In this document: piece after piece, positions 9,730 to 19,197 of the stretch
Position numbering within the stretch: position 1 is the stretch's first letter
Layout of the letters: every line of letters begins with the position of its first letter
Assembly: GCA_028282725.1 (NCBI GenBank)
Contig: JANQHF010000070.1
Coordinates: forward strand, 1-50,179
DNA length: 50,179 nucleotides
Source: Saprospiraceae bacterium
GTDB taxonomy: Bacteria > Bacteroidota > Bacteroidia > Chitinophagales > Saprospiraceae
Direction: 5' to 3'
The notes under the pieces: generated by a model
The model's database searches: none
What the model saw: the letters and a program-made list of their open reading frames with translations, nothing else
Told to the model about the DNA's origin: nothing
Position numbers and translations under genes: made by a program

Positions 9730-10816
9730 GGGAAGAATAATCCCTTAATACCATTTCATACACCGGTCTCAATTGATCCCAATCGTATTTTCTGACAAAA
9801 TTTGAAAATTGAAAAGTATCCATAAATTTTTTCTGACTGATGACTTTCATTGCGAGGTCTTCCAGTTCATCGTCATTTTTATAAAACACATCCTGACAAT
9901 TTTGTGGAACATGTTCGGGAAATGCCAGGCGAAATGGAAGGATAGGATAGCAACCGGAGGCAATGGCCTCAACAGCCGAAATTCCAAAAAAGTCCTGTCT
10001 GCTGGTAACCATGATTACATTGGCTAATTTCAATAACTGATGATATTTCTTTTCACTTTGAACGTGTCCGAAATGTATCATTTCATTTTTCAATTTCTCT
10101 GAAGCTGTATTAAAGATAGACGGCACCTTTTGAAAAGACTTCCCGCATACGATACATTGGAATGGCACCTTTAATTCCTGTAGTCGAAATAAAGTTTCAA
10201 AAAATAATTCCGGATTTTTATCATACTCCCATCTGTGATTCCAGATAAAAATTGGAATTTCCTTATTCTTCCTGGTAAATTCAGGCAGATGCAGACCGAT
10301 TGGAAGAATGACCGATTTACGTCTGAGCGCATCCACATAAACACTTAGAGAATTGGAAGGAAATCTTTTTGAAAACTCGGGAATCGAATTTAGAAAACTG
10401 TCCTTGTGGTAGGAAGAATTAAAAATGACTTTTTCTGAAGCAATTGCAGATGTCAGATTGATCAATCCATAATGATGGTCCCGGTTTTTCACAACATCCT
10501 GATCTTTCTCAGACCATGGGTAGGTAATTTGATTTTCATGAAAGTAAATGAATACAGGGACCGCACGGTATTTTGCTATCAACAATGATTTGAATAACGG
10601 CACATTGAGCATATCGGTGACCAGTAACAAGTCAAAGTCTTTATTGGAACCATTGAGTTGTTCAACAATGTTAAATGTCCCGCCGGTCATCTTCCATTTC
10701 CAGTGATGAGCCGAGCCGGAATAAACGTCTATGGAATGACTGACCTCGTTTTGAAGACCCTCGGCCCATCGTCGATGACTCGTGTCAAAAAAGGGATCGA
10801 TCAGTGCTATCCTCAT
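9722..10816 (-). CDS. tRNA-queuosine alpha-mannosyltransferase-like protein (DUF3524)
   Basis: A cytosolic GT-B glycosyltransferase of 364 residues. The N-terminal half matches DUF3524, the domain of animal QTMAN/GTDC1: DPFFDTSHRRW near residue 7, HHWKWKM near 37, a VTDMLN near 66 and HENQITYPW at 93-101. The C-terminal half is a GT4 domain with IWNHRWEYDKNPE (about 190-202) and EAIASGCYPILP (about 285). In animals this enzyme adds mannose to queuosine in tRNA-Asp; the same reaction here is inference from homology. The gene is divergent from nadB, with 45 bases between the starts. A TATATTTG box on its strand at 10888-10881, inside nadB, could be its promoter. No queuosine synthesis genes are in view. 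Confidence 0.82.
   Translation of the reverse strand: MRIALIDPFFDTSHRRWAEGLQNEVSHSIDVYSGSAHHWKWKMTGGTFNIVEQLNGSNKDFDLLLVTDMLNVPLFKSLLIAKYRAVPVFIYFHENQITYPWSEKDQDVVKNRDHHYGLINLTSAIASEKVIFNSSYHKDSFLNSIPEFSKRFPSNSLSVYVDALRRKSVILPIGLHLPEFTRKNKEIPIFIWNHRWEYDKNPELFFETLFRLQELKVPFQCIVCGKSFQKVPSIFNTASEKLKNEMIHFGHVQSEKKYHQLLKLANVIMVTSRQDFFGISAVEAIASGCYPILPFRLAFPEHVPQNCQDVFYKNDDELEDLAMKVISQKKFMDTFQFSNFVRKYDWDQLRPVYEMVLRDYSSLK
9726..9748. terminator. Hairpin at convergent Nramp-like / QTMAN-like gene ends
   Basis: A perfect 8-bp inverted repeat, TTAAGGGA (9726-9733) and TCCCTTAA (9741-9748), with a 7-base loop. It covers the stop codon of the plus-strand gene and the last codons of the minus-strand gene. 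No strong U tract follows on either strand, so it may be a weak bidirectional terminator or a transcript-end stabiliser. Confidence 0.4.
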
Positions 10817-10828
10817 AGAGATGTGTTT

Positions 10829-10836
10829 TACATTTG
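10829..10836 (+). promoter_or_regulatory. Bacteroidota-type -7 box for nadB
   Basis: TACATTTG matches the TAnnTTTG consensus of primary-sigma promoters in Bacteroidota. It ends 25 bases before the nadB ATG, giving a leader of roughly 19 nt. No clear -33 TTG at the expected spacing was seen, so this is moderate support only. Confidence 0.45.
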
Positions 10837-10861
10837 GGCAATACAGCTATTATCAAGTCAA

Positions 10862-12484
10862 ATGAAAAAGAATCAAAGCCCAAATATAAATACCGATGTG
10901 TTGATCATAGGAGCGGGCGTAGCTGGTCTTTCGACAGCCATAAAGTTGGCAGTGCAACGAAAGGATCTGGATATCACCGTGCTTACAAAGACCAATACGA
11001 AGGAAAGTAATACAAGTTGGGCCCAGGGGGGAATCGCATCTGTTTGGGATTTCAGCAAGGATGGATATGGTATACATATTGAGGACACACTGGATGCAGG
11101 TGATGGACTGTGCGACCCGAAAATTGTGGAAATAGTCGTCAAGGAAGGTCATGAAAGAGTTGTGGAATTAATCGAATGGGGTGCGCGGTTTGACAAAGAA
11201 GACGACGGTGAGTACAACCTGGGCAGGGAAGGTGGACATAGCGAAAACCGAATCCTGCACTACAAGGATATCACCGGTTGGGAGATCCAACGCACCTTGA
11301 ATGAAAAGGTGAAATCCTATCCGAATATTAAGGTGCTGGAACATTATTTCGCCCTGGATATTATTACCCAACATCACCAGGGACGCAACATTACACGATT
11401 GACTCCTGAAATCAAATGTTTTGGTGCTTATGTATTCAATAAGGACACGAAAGAAATTGATACCATCCTGGCCAAATCAACCGTCATGTGTACGGGAGGA
11501 ACAGGCCAGATCTATAAGAACACGACCAATCCCGTCATCGCTACCGGCGACGGCATAGCAATGGTCTACAGGGCCAAGGGTAGAATTGCCAATATGGAAT
11601 TTGTACAATTTCATCCTACCGCATTGTATCAAATAACTAATGAAAATCCTGATTTTTTAATTTCTGAAGCCGTTCGCGGATATGGTGCCATTTTGAAGAC
11701 GCCGGATGGACTGGAGTTTATGGAGAAATATGATGAGAGGGGATCACTGGCTCCGCGCGATATAGTGGCTCGAGCTATTGATAATGAAATGAAAATTTCA
11801 GGAGCCGAACATATGAACCTGGATTGTACGCACCTCGATCATGAGGGATTCCTGGACCATTTTCCAAATATTTATGAGAAGTGTAAAAGCCTGGGCATTG
11901 ATCCGTTTATTGATATGATTCCGGTTGTTCCTGCCTGCCACTACCAGTGCGGGGGAATCATAACCGATCCGATCGGAAGAACCTCAATAATCAATTTATA
12001 TGCTGCGGGAGAATGCACATGTTCGGGACTTCATGGAGCCAACCGACTTGCGTCGAATTCACTCCTCGAAGGCTTAGTTTTCGGACACAGGGTGGCCCTG
12101 GATATTGCTGATCAAATAGATCATTTGGAATTGGAAACCGACATTCCCGATTGGGATGCCGAAGGCACTACCGAACCAAAAGAAATGGTCCTGATCACAC
12201 AAAGCTGGAAGGAACTCATGGAAATCATGAGCTATTATGTCGGCATCGTAAGAACGGATGTACGTCTGAAAAGAGCTATGGACAGGTTGTACCTGTTGTA
12301 TAGAGAGACTGAAAAGATCTATCACGAAACCACGATTTCCCCGCAACTATGCGAATTGCGCAATCTCATCACCATTGCCTATCTGGTGACCAGGGGTGCT
12401 GACATGAGAAAGGAAAGCAGGGGGTTGCACTTCAATACCGATCACCCGGAACAGTTTGACTACCTGGAGCTGACGTATATGTAG
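10862..12484 (+). CDS. nadB: L-aspartate oxidase
   Basis: Flavoenzyme of 540 residues that oxidises L-aspartate to iminoaspartate, the first step of de novo NAD synthesis, in the cytosol. The FAD-binding GAGVAG lies at residues 17-22, followed by the family-typical NTSWAQGGIASVW, GGHSENRILH, FVQFHPTAL, PRDIVARAI and GLHGANRLASNSLLEGL segments. The C-terminal helical domain of the succinate dehydrogenase/aspartate oxidase family is complete. The frame is open from 10658, but that part lies antisense to the neighbouring gene; the ATG at 10862 sits just before the FAD fold. nadA and nadC are not in the window. NadB rather than a fumarate reductase is supported by overall length and motif set. 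Confidence 0.93.
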   Translation: MKKNQSPNINTDVLIIGAGVAGLSTAIKLAVQRKDLDITVLTKTNTKESNTSWAQGGIASVWDFSKDGYGIHIEDTLDAGDGLCDPKIVEIVVKEGHERVVELIEWGARFDKEDDGEYNLGREGGHSENRILHYKDITGWEIQRTLNEKVKSYPNIKVLEHYFALDIITQHHQGRNITRLTPEIKCFGAYVFNKDTKEIDTILAKSTVMCTGGTGQIYKNTTNPVIATGDGIAMVYRAKGRIANMEFVQFHPTALYQITNENPDFLISEAVRGYGAILKTPDGLEFMEKYDERGSLAPRDIVARAIDNEMKISGAEHMNLDCTHLDHEGFLDHFPNIYEKCKSLGIDPFIDMIPVVPACHYQCGGIITDPIGRTSIINLYAAGECTCSGLHGANRLASNSLLEGLVFGHRVALDIADQIDHLELETDIPDWDAEGTTEPKEMVLITQSWKELMEIMSYYVGIVRTDVRLKRAMDRLYLLYRETEKIYHETTISPQLCELRNLITIAYLVTRGADMRKESRGLHFNTDHPEQFDYLELTYM

Positions 12485-12552
12485 TATTCAACACATCAAA
12501 CTAATCAAACCAATAAAACAATACCTTCCCGTTTTAACTCGTCTCGCCTTTG

Positions 12553-12590
12553 GTCTGACGACTCCGATAGTCGTGTCAGACTCGTCGGAG
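12553..12590. repeat. Imperfect palindrome between nadB and SIMPL gene, REP-like or bidirectional terminator
   Basis: Inverted arms GTCTGAC-GACT (12553-12563) and AGTC-GT-GTCAGAC (12569-12581) pair over 11 bp with a 2-base bulge and a 5-base loop. A second element, CTCCGA (12562-12567) with TCGGAG (12585-12590), can form an alternative, mutually exclusive hairpin. It lies in the 181-base gap between two convergent genes. GC-rich relative to its AT-rich surroundings, it resembles a dispersed palindromic repeat, but only one copy was noticed here. Confidence 0.5.
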
Positions 12591-12665
12591 CGGAGCAGGC
12601 ACCCACCTTGGAAGTTGAGCTATGATGAACCTATGCATTTAGACACCCTAGGTACGATGAGGTTT

Positions 12666-13388
12666 TCATTTTATCTCAAAGACAACCCGGACCGAAGCTC
12701 TTGTCTTGATTTTTTTGAAATTCTCATACTCTACCGGGGCATCAGCACTTTCCGCCATAGCTACCGTCCTGGCATAAGCCACATTTCTTCCCGGAATGAT
12801 GTTCGCGTATTGATCGATCTCCACAATTGTTACGACATCCATGACGCTTTTATCCATTACGGATGCAAAGACATCTGCCTTTTCGCGGGCATTTTTTAAT
12901 GCCTGGGCTTTGACTTGCAATTTAATCTTTTCAATGTCCTTATGTTTCAATTGACTTACATTCATGCTTCTCACTCCGCGCGTCCGGATCGTGTTTGCAA
13001 TTTCATTGTCCTTGGCAAAATCCTTCAGGGAAATATCCATCGATTTATTCACCAGGAAGTCCTTGCCCCGTTGTCTCCAATAATTGCCTGCCTGCTTTAA
13101 CGTGATTTGATCCATGGAAATATTGAGCTTCTTCAACTCTTCGATCAGAGACTGTTCAACGCCTTCTATTTCAACCTTGGTACGATAATCTTTGTATTTT
13201 TTACCCTCAAATTCCTCTTTCCAGTATTCTTCAATAGTTATGGAAAATATAATCTCATCCGGTTCAGTAAGTACCTCTGCCTGACCGGTGACTTCAATTG
13301 TCTTCATAGGTGCGGAATTATTTTGACTCATCAAATGCGCTGCAAAAAGCATTACAGCTAAAAGAAATATACTTCTCATGACTTTCAT
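12666..13388 (-). CDS. SIMPL-domain (DUF541) exported protein
   Basis: A 240-residue protein with an N-terminal signal peptide (hydrophobic core SIFLLAVMLFAAHLM, then SQNN) followed by a SIMPL/DUF541 domain. The start KTIEVTGQAEVLTEPDEIIFSI near residue 29 and the later ARTVAMAESADAPVEYENFKKIKTRASVRVVFEI match the family. SIMPL proteins are periplasmic or outer-membrane-associated and form oligomers; their role is poorly defined (oxidative-stress protection is reported for some). It begins 9 bases after the mfd stop, so it is probably co-transcribed with mfd. An internal ATG at 13379 would give an equally good signal peptide. Confidence 0.85.
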   Translation of the reverse strand: MKVMRSIFLLAVMLFAAHLMSQNNSAPMKTIEVTGQAEVLTEPDEIIFSITIEEYWKEEFEGKKYKDYRTKVEIEGVEQSLIEELKKLNISMDQITLKQAGNYWRQRGKDFLVNKSMDISLKDFAKDNEIANTIRTRGVRSMNVSQLKHKDIEKIKLQVKAQALKNAREKADVFASVMDKSVMDVVTIVEIDQYANIIPGRNVAYARTVAMAESADAPVEYENFKKIKTRASVRVVFEIK

Positions 13389-13397
13389 TTTATAATC

Positions 13398-16300
13398 TTA
13401 GGATGCAGCATCAACCATATTTGCACAATTTCCCTGGAAAGCGCTGGTGGCATCTTCAAATATTCGTTCCAGCAAAATCCTTGCTTCTTTCAGATTCTTA
13501 ATCCCTTGAGCGCTCATGATGAGGAAACTTTTTCCCTGTTTCAATTGCAAACCCGGATTACTGCCTTCTGTTGACAAATACTTCAGCAATGCCTGAAACA
13601 ATTCTGTCTCATAGAATGAAGATTGGGCATTCCCGAGGAAGAAACATTTCATAGACTCGTTTTTCAAAACAATCCTTTCAAAGCCCAGTTTTTTTGAGAT
13701 CCATCTCAGTCTCAATCCATTGAATAATTCATCGACCTCCACCGGCAAGGGACCGAATCTGTCTTTTAAACCATCCCTGAACTGTAGGATTTGCTCTTCC
13801 GTCTGTATTTGACTCAATTCGGTATATATGTTCAAACGTTCCTGGATATTATTGATGTAATGATCAGGTATCAGCATTTCGATATCCGTATCGATTTCCA
13901 CATTTCTGACGTAGGCATGATTGCGTTCCATTTCTTCATTGAACACTTCCTTAAATTCACTTTCTTTCAACTCCAGGACAGCTTCTTCAAGAATTCGTTG
14001 ATAAGTCTCATATCCGATATCAGCAATAAAACCACTTTGCTCAGCTCCCAGTAAATTGCCCGCCCCACGAATATCGAGGTCCTTCATCGCAATGTGAAAT
14101 CCGCTTCCCAGGTCTGAAAATTCCTCGAGGGTACGCAGTCTCTTCCTGGCTTCTGCGGTGAGCACCGAAAGTGGAGGGGCGAATAAATAGCAAAAAGCCT
14201 TTTTGTTGGATCGGCCTACCCTGCCTCTCAATTGATGCAAATCACTCAACCCAAATTGATTGGCATTATTGATGATCATGGTATTGGCATTGGGAATGTC
14301 CAAACCCGTCTCAATGATATTGGTACAGACAAGTACGTCATACTTGTGATCGATAAAGTTCACAAGGGTCTCCTCCAATCTCTTCGGCTCCATCTGGCCG
14401 TGGGCCATTGCAATGGACACATCCGGGCATAATCTCCTGATCATTGCCGTGATATCGGGCAACGTTTTCACCCGGTTATGTACAAAGAACACCTGCCCTC
14501 CCCTGTGGATTTCATAATAGATGGACTCCTTGATCAACGCATCATTGAATACCCTTCTTTCGGTATGAATGGGCTGACGATTGGGTGGTGGCGTTTTGAT
14601 GATCGAAAGGTCACGTGCATTCATTAATGAAAACTGCAGCGTCCTTGGGATCGGCGTTGCCGTTAAAGTCAATGTATCCACATTGACCTTAAGGTTACGA
14701 AGTTTTTCTTTTGCGGCGACCCCGAATTTTTGCTCCTCATCTATAACTAATAATCCAAGGTCTTTGAACGCCACTTTCTTATTCAGTAATGCATGCGTAC
14801 CTATGACAATGTCTATCTTACCTTCCTGCACCTTTCGAATGGTCTCGTTTCTCTGGGCAGTTGATTTAAACCGGTTCAGGTAATCTACGGTGACCGGAAA
14901 GTCGCTCAGACGCTCCGAAAAGGTCTTGTAATGTTGCAGAGCCAAAATAGTCGTGGGCACAAGGATGGCGACCTGTTTACCGTTAACTACAGCCTTGAAT
15001 GAAGCCCGGACGGCAACCTCTGTTTTGCCAAAACCCACATCTCCGCAAATAAGCCGGTCCATGGGATATTCCTTTTCCATGTCCTCCTTGACCATCGTCG
15101 TTGTTGTTAACTGATCCGGTGTGTCTTCATAAATGAAGGATGCCTCCAACTCATTTTGCAGATAGTCATCAGGTTGACAGGCAAAACCAGGTGTTGCCTT
15201 TCTCTTTGCATACAACTTGATTAACTCCTTGGCTATATCCTTTACTTTGCGCTTGGTTTTTCTTTTAAGTGCCTTCCATGAATCGCTTCCGATTTTATCC
15301 AGTTTGGGTGGTGTGGCATCCTTTCCGACATACTTCGAAATCTTATGTAAGGAGTTAATGCTGACATAGAGCACATCATTATTTCTGTAAAAGAGCCTGA
15401 CGGATTCCTGGATATGACCATTGATATTAATTTTTTCCAGACCGGAATACTTCCCGATCCCATGATCGATATGAACGACGTAATCGCCTGGTTGCAATTC
15501 ACGGATCATCTTTAGATTGAGCGCCTGCTCCTTGGTGAATCCCCGTCGTAATTTGTACCTGTGAAATCTTTCAAATACCTGGTGGTCGGTATAACACGCC
15601 ACCTTTAATGATTCATCAATGAATCCGTGGTGAATGGATTTGGATACGGGATGAAAATGAATGTTGGCGTTCAGATCCTCGAAGATTGCATAAAACCGTT
15701 CAATTTGCCTGGCACTCTCAGTGAACAGGTAATTTTCAAGTCCTTTTTTTTCATTGTTTTGCAAATCCTCGATCAGCAGATCAAAACTTCGGTTGAAACT
15801 TGGCTGAGGTCGACCATTAAATTCAATTTCGAGGTCGTAGGATTTTATTTTGGAGGACGATGAAAGAAAAATGATGGAGTGGCCGTCTATGTGTGCCAAC
15901 AACTCATTGGGATATATGAAAGCCCGGTCCTTGAAGATTTCACGCAGTTCATCCTGCTCCAGAACAGCAACGTCCCTGGCAAAGACTTCGGCTTTTTCAA
16001 AACAGGCCAGGAGACGATCTGCCATAAATTCCAGGTCCTTGATCCAAATGATCGTATCCTTGGGAAAAACCTTAAACAGTGGTACTTTTTGTTCGGAAGT
16101 ATACTGCCCGGTAACATTGGGAATGATCGCAACTCTTTTAATCGAACGAATCGAACGTTGATCACCCGGATTAAACATCCGCACACTTTCTACTTCATCA
16201 TCGAATAGTTCGACCCTGTATGGCCATTCATTACCGTATGAAAAGATATCTACGATACCCCCCCGGATCGAAAACTGACCGGGTTCATAAACAAAGTCCA

Positions 16301-16832
16301 CTCTTTCAAATCCGTAGCCGATCAATACTTCAAGGATGGTGTCAAAATCAAGGGATTCCCCAACTTCGATCTCAATTTTTTCCTTGTCGATCAATTCGGG
16401 ATCTACTACTTTTTCAAAGATGGCCTCCGGATAGGTCACAATGATCTCACCGGCCTGCGGATTCAGATTCATCCTGTTTATGGCCTCTGTTCTTTGCAGC
16501 ACATTGTGTGCGTCCAATTCTTCATATTGGAGTGGTCTTTTGAAGGAATCCGGAAACAGTGAAACCGCGCGGTCGGTGTTGAGATTATCCAGGGTATTTT
16601 GCAGATAGGCTGCATCTTCCTTATCTGTGGTTATGAAGACGTGATTCCTGAATCCCTGACGTTTCAGTCCGGATAGGACAAAGCATTCCTGCGCTCCCAC
16701 CATTCCGGTGGCAAGTATTCGATTTGGAATTTCAGAAGCTTTGAGCTTCTCTGAGATGCCTTCTATCCTGCTATCTTCACCATATGCCTGCAGAAGGCGA
16801 TAAAGATTTTCCACGGCACAAATGTACGCCAT
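13398..16832 (-). CDS. mfd: Transcription-repair coupling factor
   Basis: ATP-dependent DNA translocase of 1144 residues that removes RNA polymerase stalled at DNA lesions and recruits the UvrA-containing excision repair machinery. Visible parts are: the N-terminal UvrB-like region (IRGGIVDIFSYG near 190), the CarD-like RNA polymerase interaction domain starting at PGDYVVHIDHGIGKYSGLE (about 449), Walker A GDVGFGKTE (about 597), the DEEQ box (about 697), helicase motif TATPIPRTLQ, the RGRVGRS motif VI and the C-terminal TRCF domain with EFKEVFNEEM. Length is normal. It follows thrC by 76 bases on the same strand and precedes the SIMPL gene by 9. Confidence 0.97.
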   Translation of the reverse strand: MAYICAVENLYRLLQAYGEDSRIEGISEKLKASEIPNRILATGMVGAQECFVLSGLKRQGFRNHVFITTDKEDAAYLQNTLDNLNTDRAVSLFPDSFKRPLQYEELDAHNVLQRTEAINRMNLNPQAGEIIVTYPEAIFEKVVDPELIDKEKIEIEVGESLDFDTILEVLIGYGFERVDFVYEPGQFSIRGGIVDIFSYGNEWPYRVELFDDEVESVRMFNPGDQRSIRSIKRVAIIPNVTGQYTSEQKVPLFKVFPKDTIIWIKDLEFMADRLLACFEKAEVFARDVAVLEQDELREIFKDRAFIYPNELLAHIDGHSIIFLSSSSKIKSYDLEIEFNGRPQPSFNRSFDLLIEDLQNNEKKGLENYLFTESARQIERFYAIFEDLNANIHFHPVSKSIHHGFIDESLKVACYTDHQVFERFHRYKLRRGFTKEQALNLKMIRELQPGDYVVHIDHGIGKYSGLEKININGHIQESVRLFYRNNDVLYVSINSLHKISKYVGKDATPPKLDKIGSDSWKALKRKTKRKVKDIAKELIKLYAKRKATPGFACQPDDYLQNELEASFIYEDTPDQLTTTTMVKEDMEKEYPMDRLICGDVGFGKTEVAVRASFKAVVNGKQVAILVPTTILALQHYKTFSERLSDFPVTVDYLNRFKSTAQRNETIRKVQEGKIDIVIGTHALLNKKVAFKDLGLLVIDEEQKFGVAAKEKLRNLKVNVDTLTLTATPIPRTLQFSLMNARDLSIIKTPPPNRQPIHTERRVFNDALIKESIYYEIHRGGQVFFVHNRVKTLPDITAMIRRLCPDVSIAMAHGQMEPKRLEETLVNFIDHKYDVLVCTNIIETGLDIPNANTMIINNANQFGLSDLHQLRGRVGRSNKKAFCYLFAPPLSVLTAEARKRLRTLEEFSDLGSGFHIAMKDLDIRGAGNLLGAEQSGFIADIGYETYQRILEEAVLELKESEFKEVFNEEMERNHAYVRNVEIDTDIEMLIPDHYINNIQERLNIYTELSQIQTEEQILQFRDGLKDRFGPLPVEVDELFNGLRLRWISKKLGFERIVLKNESMKCFFLGNAQSSFYETELFQALLKYLSTEGSNPGLQLKQGKSFLIMSAQGIKNLKEARILLERIFEDATSAFQGNCANMVDAAS

Positions 16833-16908
16833 TTATTGTTTGATAACTCAATGGTCAATCGGGACCAAATGGCTAAGTCGAAAGTTCAGGATAGATAAAT
16901 CACCTGGT

Positions 16909-18231
16909 CTAATGAATAAGCATCCATTCCTTAAACTTCCCGAAAGATGCGGTCATATGTGTCGCCTTTTTCTCACGATTCGCGAGTTGAGCCAGGCGTT
17001 CAGGAATTTTAATCGATCGTAGCAGCGGTTCCATTACCGGAAGAAATTTGGCTGGATGGGCAGTGGCCAATGTAATGACATCTACTGACCTTGTATCATT
17101 GTAGTTGTAACGACTTTGTGCAGACCGAAGCCACTCCCTTGCCGCAAGGTAGCCCACTGCTCCATGCGGATCCATGATATATTGATACTCTGATTTGATC
17201 TCGTTGATGGCCAATCTGGTCTGATCATCATCAAAAGCAAATCCATCAATGTCTTTATTCATTTTTTGATGACTGCCCCCGTATAAATGTTCCATTCTTC
17301 TGAAATTGGAGGGATTCCCCACATCCATGGCATTTGATATCGTTGCCAATGCGACCTTCGGGAGGTAGTTAGCCGTTCTCAAATATTCGGGCACAACATC
17401 ATTTACATTCGTGGCTGCTATAAATTTTGCGACCGGTAATCCCATCTGCTTGGCCAGGAGTCCGGCAGTGAGGTTGCCGAAATTTCCGGAAGGTACACAA
17501 AAGACGATGTCATTGCGATCGGTCTTTACTTGTTTGAAAGCTTCGAAATAATAAAAGATCTGTGGGATAAGTCTTGCAATATTAATTGAGTTGGCTGAAC
17601 TCAGATTGTATCGTTCATTAATCTCCTTATCCAGGAAGGCTTTCTTGACGAGATCCTGACAATCATCAAATGTCCCATCTACCTCAAGTGCCGTAATGTT
17701 CTGACCCAAGGTCGTCAGCTGTTTTTCCTGCAAGGGGCTGACCTTTCCGGATGGGTACAATATGATTACGTCTACATTCCGGACACCTAAAAATCCAGCC
17801 GCTACCGCTCCTCCGGTGTCCCCGCTGGTGGCGACCAAGATCGTCAGCTTTCGATCCTGGTTTTGGACAAGCCCGGACATAACTTCAGCCATGAATCGAG
17901 CTCCAAAATCCTTAAATGCCAAAGAAGGGCCATGCCAAAGTTCCAGGACGTGCAGACCATTGCCAAGTGTGACAACGGGGGCTGGAAAGTTGATCGCTGC
18001 ATCGACGATCTGTCTGATTTCATTCGAATTGAAATCTTCATTCAAAAATACAGATGCCAACTCATTAGCTATATCAGTAAATGAAAACACTCCCAAATTT
18101 TGGATAAAATCATCCTCCAGGTGAGGAATGGATACAGGCATGTACAATCCATTATCGGGGGGAAGACTATCAAGAACAGCCCTGCCCAGATCAACGACAT
18201 GGTTGCTATTCTTTGTGCTATAAAATTTCAT
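16909..18231 (-). CDS. thrC: Threonine synthase
   Basis: PLP enzyme of 440 residues that converts O-phosphohomoserine to threonine, the last step of threonine synthesis. The PLP-binding lysine is K107 in HGPSLAFKDFGARF; the phosphate-binding SGDTGGAVAAGF and the VPSGNFGNLTAGLLAKQMG segment are typical. N-terminal FYSTKNSNHVVDLGRA is characteristic of the bacterial/fungal-type enzyme. It starts 6 bases after the thrB stop and thus is translated from the same message. Its substrate is the product of ThrB, the preceding gene. Confidence 0.96.
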   Translation of the reverse strand: MKFYSTKNSNHVVDLGRAVLDSLPPDNGLYMPVSIPHLEDDFIQNLGVFSFTDIANELASVFLNEDFNSNEIRQIVDAAINFPAPVVTLGNGLHVLELWHGPSLAFKDFGARFMAEVMSGLVQNQDRKLTILVATSGDTGGAVAAGFLGVRNVDVIILYPSGKVSPLQEKQLTTLGQNITALEVDGTFDDCQDLVKKAFLDKEINERYNLSSANSINIARLIPQIFYYFEAFKQVKTDRNDIVFCVPSGNFGNLTAGLLAKQMGLPVAKFIAATNVNDVVPEYLRTANYLPKVALATISNAMDVGNPSNFRRMEHLYGGSHQKMNKDIDGFAFDDDQTRLAINEIKSEYQYIMDPHGAVGYLAAREWLRSAQSRYNYNDTRSVDVITLATAHPAKFLPVMEPLLRSIKIPERLAQLANREKKATHMTASFGKFKEWMLIH

Positions 18232-18237
18232 GAATGC

Positions 18238-19182
18238 TCACATTTTAAATGCTCCTTTCGGACAGATCCTTGAAATATACCGATGGGACTTGATCTTTTT
18301 TTCGAATAAATAATCCTGCAATGAAGCACAGACATGATCAGCAGTGAGTGAGTTATCCGTAAATCCAAACATGCTTGGCCCCGCACCGCTAATTGTAAAA
18401 TTCATGGCTCCATTGTTTAGTGCCAATTCCTGCAAGTCATAGAAATGAGGGATCAACTGAGCGCGTTGAGGTTCTATGACGTGGTCCTTCAAACATTTTG
18501 CCATGAGTTTGATATCTGATGTGTACAAACTGGCTACAAATGAAGCAACGTTCCCGGTCTGGGCGATCATTTGATTCAAAGTAATGTGTTCGGAAAGTAC
18601 GGCCCGTGCATCCTTGGTCAGAATTTCGATTTCAGGATAGATCACAAAGACAAAAATTCCTTGCGGGATCGGCAAGCGAATAAAATCACAGCTGGCATTG
18701 TCGCGGATCAGAATGATGCCTCCCATCAAGGCTGGTATTGCATTGTCGCCGTGAATAGCCCCATCAGCCGCACTTTCACCAAGTACGACATATTTGGCAA
18801 GGGTTCGTTTTTCCAGTGGTCGCCCCAGTAATTCATTGACTGCCATGACACCGGCTGCCGCACTTGCAGCACTGGATCCCATGCCACTACCAAATGGCAT
18901 TTTTTTGAATATTTCAAAATCAATACCTACCCCGTCTTCCCCCAGGTCCTGCACAAACGCCAAAGCGCCCCTGGTAGCAGTATTCTTCATAGGATCCAAG
19001 GGAAGTGATTTTTTCGTTCCATGGATACGCGATATACGTAAACCGGGTTCGGCACTTCGCCTGACCAAGATTTCATCACCCGGTTCCTCCAGGGCAAATC
19101 CCAGTATGTCATATCCTACGGCAACATTGGCAACCGTTGCCGGCGCAAAAACACGAACAGCTTGTTCAGACCTCTTTTTCAT
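18238..19182 (-). CDS. thrB: Homoserine kinase
   Basis: GHMP-family kinase, 314 residues from the chosen start, that phosphorylates homoserine with ATP. The N-terminal RVFAPATVANVAVGYDILGFAL and the ATP-binding PFGSGMGSSAASAA (97-110) are diagnostic, and the C-terminal FTISGAGPSMFGF motif is present. The frame is open to 19302, but the GHMP fold begins just after the ATG at 19182, and a TATTTTTG promoter box lies between. thrB and thrC are adjacent, but the bifunctional aspartokinase/homoserine dehydrogenase gene that often precedes them is absent, so it must be elsewhere. Confidence 0.95.
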   Translation of the reverse strand: MKKRSEQAVRVFAPATVANVAVGYDILGFALEEPGDEILVRRSAEPGLRISRIHGTKKSLPLDPMKNTATRGALAFVQDLGEDGVGIDFEIFKKMPFGSGMGSSAASAAAGVMAVNELLGRPLEKRTLAKYVVLGESAADGAIHGDNAIPALMGGIILIRDNASCDFIRLPIPQGIFVFVIYPEIEILTKDARAVLSEHITLNQMIAQTGNVASFVASLYTSDIKLMAKCLKDHVIEPQRAQLIPHFYDLQELALNNGAMNFTISGAGPSMFGFTDNSLTADHVCASLQDYLFEKKIKSHRYISRICPKGAFKM

Positions 19183-19197
19183 GATTTTAAATGGGCG

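Noticed and set aside
10658-10861. N-terminal extension of nadB.
   Set aside because: It lies antisense to the mannosyltransferase-like gene, shows no family similarity, and the FAD fold begins right after the ATG at 10862.
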